A stretch of DNA of 32,438 bases. Origin: an uncultured Lachnospiraceae bacterium (GTDB taxonomy: Bacteria > Bacillota > Clostridia > Lachnospirales > Lachnospiraceae). Made by a program: the position numbers and the translations under genes. A model generated the notes under the pieces. That model was given only the letters and a program-made list of their open reading frames with translations. It ran no database searches and was not told where the DNA came from. How positions within the stretch are numbered: the first letter of the stretch is position 1; every line of letters starts with the position of its first letter. The stretch lies in assembly GCA_947588675.1 (NCBI GenBank), contig CANPYY010000025.1, positions 1 through 32,438 on the forward strand, read 5' to 3'. Shown piece after piece: positions 31,771 through 32,438 of the stretch.

Positions 31771-32438
31771 GCATGTTCTTCTGCGACAATATAAATAATA
31801 CGATTCCGATAATGAGTATGAATATGGATATGAATTGTGAAGTAGATAATACGCCTACTTCCCCGCGATAGTCATTTCTGAAAAATTCTATTATGGAGCG
31901 GCCTATGCTGTACATTATAAGATAGAGAGAACCTGCGCTTCCGGGCTTTCTGTCTTTTTTTAAATATAGGAACAATAAAGCAGCCATCAGGAAACATCCT
32001 GCGCTTGAAAACAGTTGCGTGGGATATAAAGCCACATTATTCGGCGCATAATCTGAATTGTGGAATACCACGCCTATAAAAGAATCGGTTTCCTTTCCGT
32101 AACAACATCCGGCAAGAAAGCATCCTATGCGTCCGAAACCCTGCGCAATGGCTACAGAAGGAAGAACTACATCAAAGTATCTGAAAAAAGGAATATGCCT
32201 TATACGGCAATACAGGCAGGCTATAAGAGTGGCTCCTATTATGCCCCCATATACTACAAATCCGTCTGACCCGAGTATGCCGACAGGATTTTTTATAAAA
32301 ACCTTCCATTCAACAATGCAATATAATATTTTAGCGCACAAAAATCCCGAAAGGGCGCATAATATTGTTATATTATATATTTCGTTAGTTTCTTTTATTT
32401 TAAAAGATGTAGAGGTTTGGTTTATTTTTATGTCAAAT
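31742..32438 (-). CDS. Divergent Lgt-like diacylglyceryl transferase, partial
   Basis: A polytopic membrane protein of the prolipoprotein diacylglyceryl transferase fold. The frame stays open to the right window edge, so the N-terminus and start are missing; an internal TTG at 32341 is unlikely to be the start because upstream codons continue in membrane-like sequence. Seen: several helices, GFVVYGGIIGA, and the signature GRIGCFLAGCCYGKE in place of Lgt's GRIGNFINGE. The Asn and Glu equivalents are Cys, while the Arg and glycines remain. Several Firmicutes carry such variant paralogues, as I recall. Whether it modifies lipoproteins is open. Its 3' end overlaps the previous gene by 29 bp, convergently. 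Confidence 0.8.
   Translation of the reverse strand, partial: FDIKINQTSTSFKIKETNEIYNITILCALSGFLCAKILYCIVEWKVFIKNPVGILGSDGFVVYGGIIGATLIACLYCRIRHIPFFRYFDVVLPSVAIAQGFGRIGCFLAGCCYGKETDSFIGVVFHNSDYAPNNVALYPTQLFSSAGCFLMAALLFLYLKKDRKPGSAGSLYLIMYSIGRSIIEFFRNDYRGEVGVLSTSQFISIFILIIGIVLFILSQKNMLTHKTQDIH

Overview
This window looks like a chromosomal segment of an anaerobic, butyrate-producing, spore-forming Clostridia, most likely Lachnospiraceae. That placement is an inference from four things: the hprK/murB/whiA/dnaE/pfkA gene order, a full acetyl-CoA-to-butyrate gene set with a butyryl-CoA:acetate CoA-transferase, dipicolinate synthase genes, and consistently strong AGGAGG-type ribosome binding sites. 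All recognisable genes look chromosomal. I see no phage, plasmid, IS or CRISPR.

Layout. 1-406: hairpin-rich direct repeats and the hprK promoter. 407-9386: a tightly packed carbon-flux, cell-wall and replication block on the + strand: HPr kinase/phosphorylase, ROK glucokinase, a MurB protein fused to the C-terminal domain of RapZ, WhiA, an HPr paralogue lacking His15 (Crh-like), then DnaE and 6-phosphofructokinase. 9557-11261 (-): a small membrane-anchored acidic protein and the CoA-transferase. 11520-18003 (+): coaD followed by thl-crt-hbd-bcd-etfB-etfA, closed by a terminator. 18004-18525 is non-coding and full of inverted and direct repeats. 18526-22157: a heterodimeric ABC exporter. 22138-24374 (-): a two-gene unit of an uncharacterised DNA-metabolism protein and a radical SAM protein with a helix-hairpin-helix tail, preceded by a good LexA (SOS) box. 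24534-25733: a secreted Big2/polysaccharide-deacetylase protein. 25900-27300: dipicolinate synthase A and B behind a possible sigma-K promoter. 27346-28524 (-): a DUF4317-type protein. 28631-28710 (-): tRNA-Leu(UAG). 28879-31770 (+): a metal-binding HMA protein, an ANT(6)-like nucleotidyltransferase, a tRNA-dihydrouridine synthase and a predicted winged-helix/PD-(D/E)XK protein. 31742 to the right edge (-): a divergent Lgt-like membrane protein, cut by the window end.

How the genes fit together. The first block joins the HprK sensor kinase, a Ser46-only HPr-like target, the glycolytic enzymes glucokinase and PFK, and a peptidoglycan enzyme carrying a RapZ-type regulatory domain. This suggests a local link between glycolytic flux and cell-wall precursor synthesis. 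The second block holds the whole butyrate route, including the terminal CoA-transferase and the last-but-one CoA biosynthesis enzyme.

The most promising under-described items are the MurB-RapZ(C) fusion with its Crh-like neighbour, the SOS-box-controlled radical SAM pair, and the wHTH/nuclease-like protein next to dus. All functional statements rest on motif reading by eye; no database search was run.
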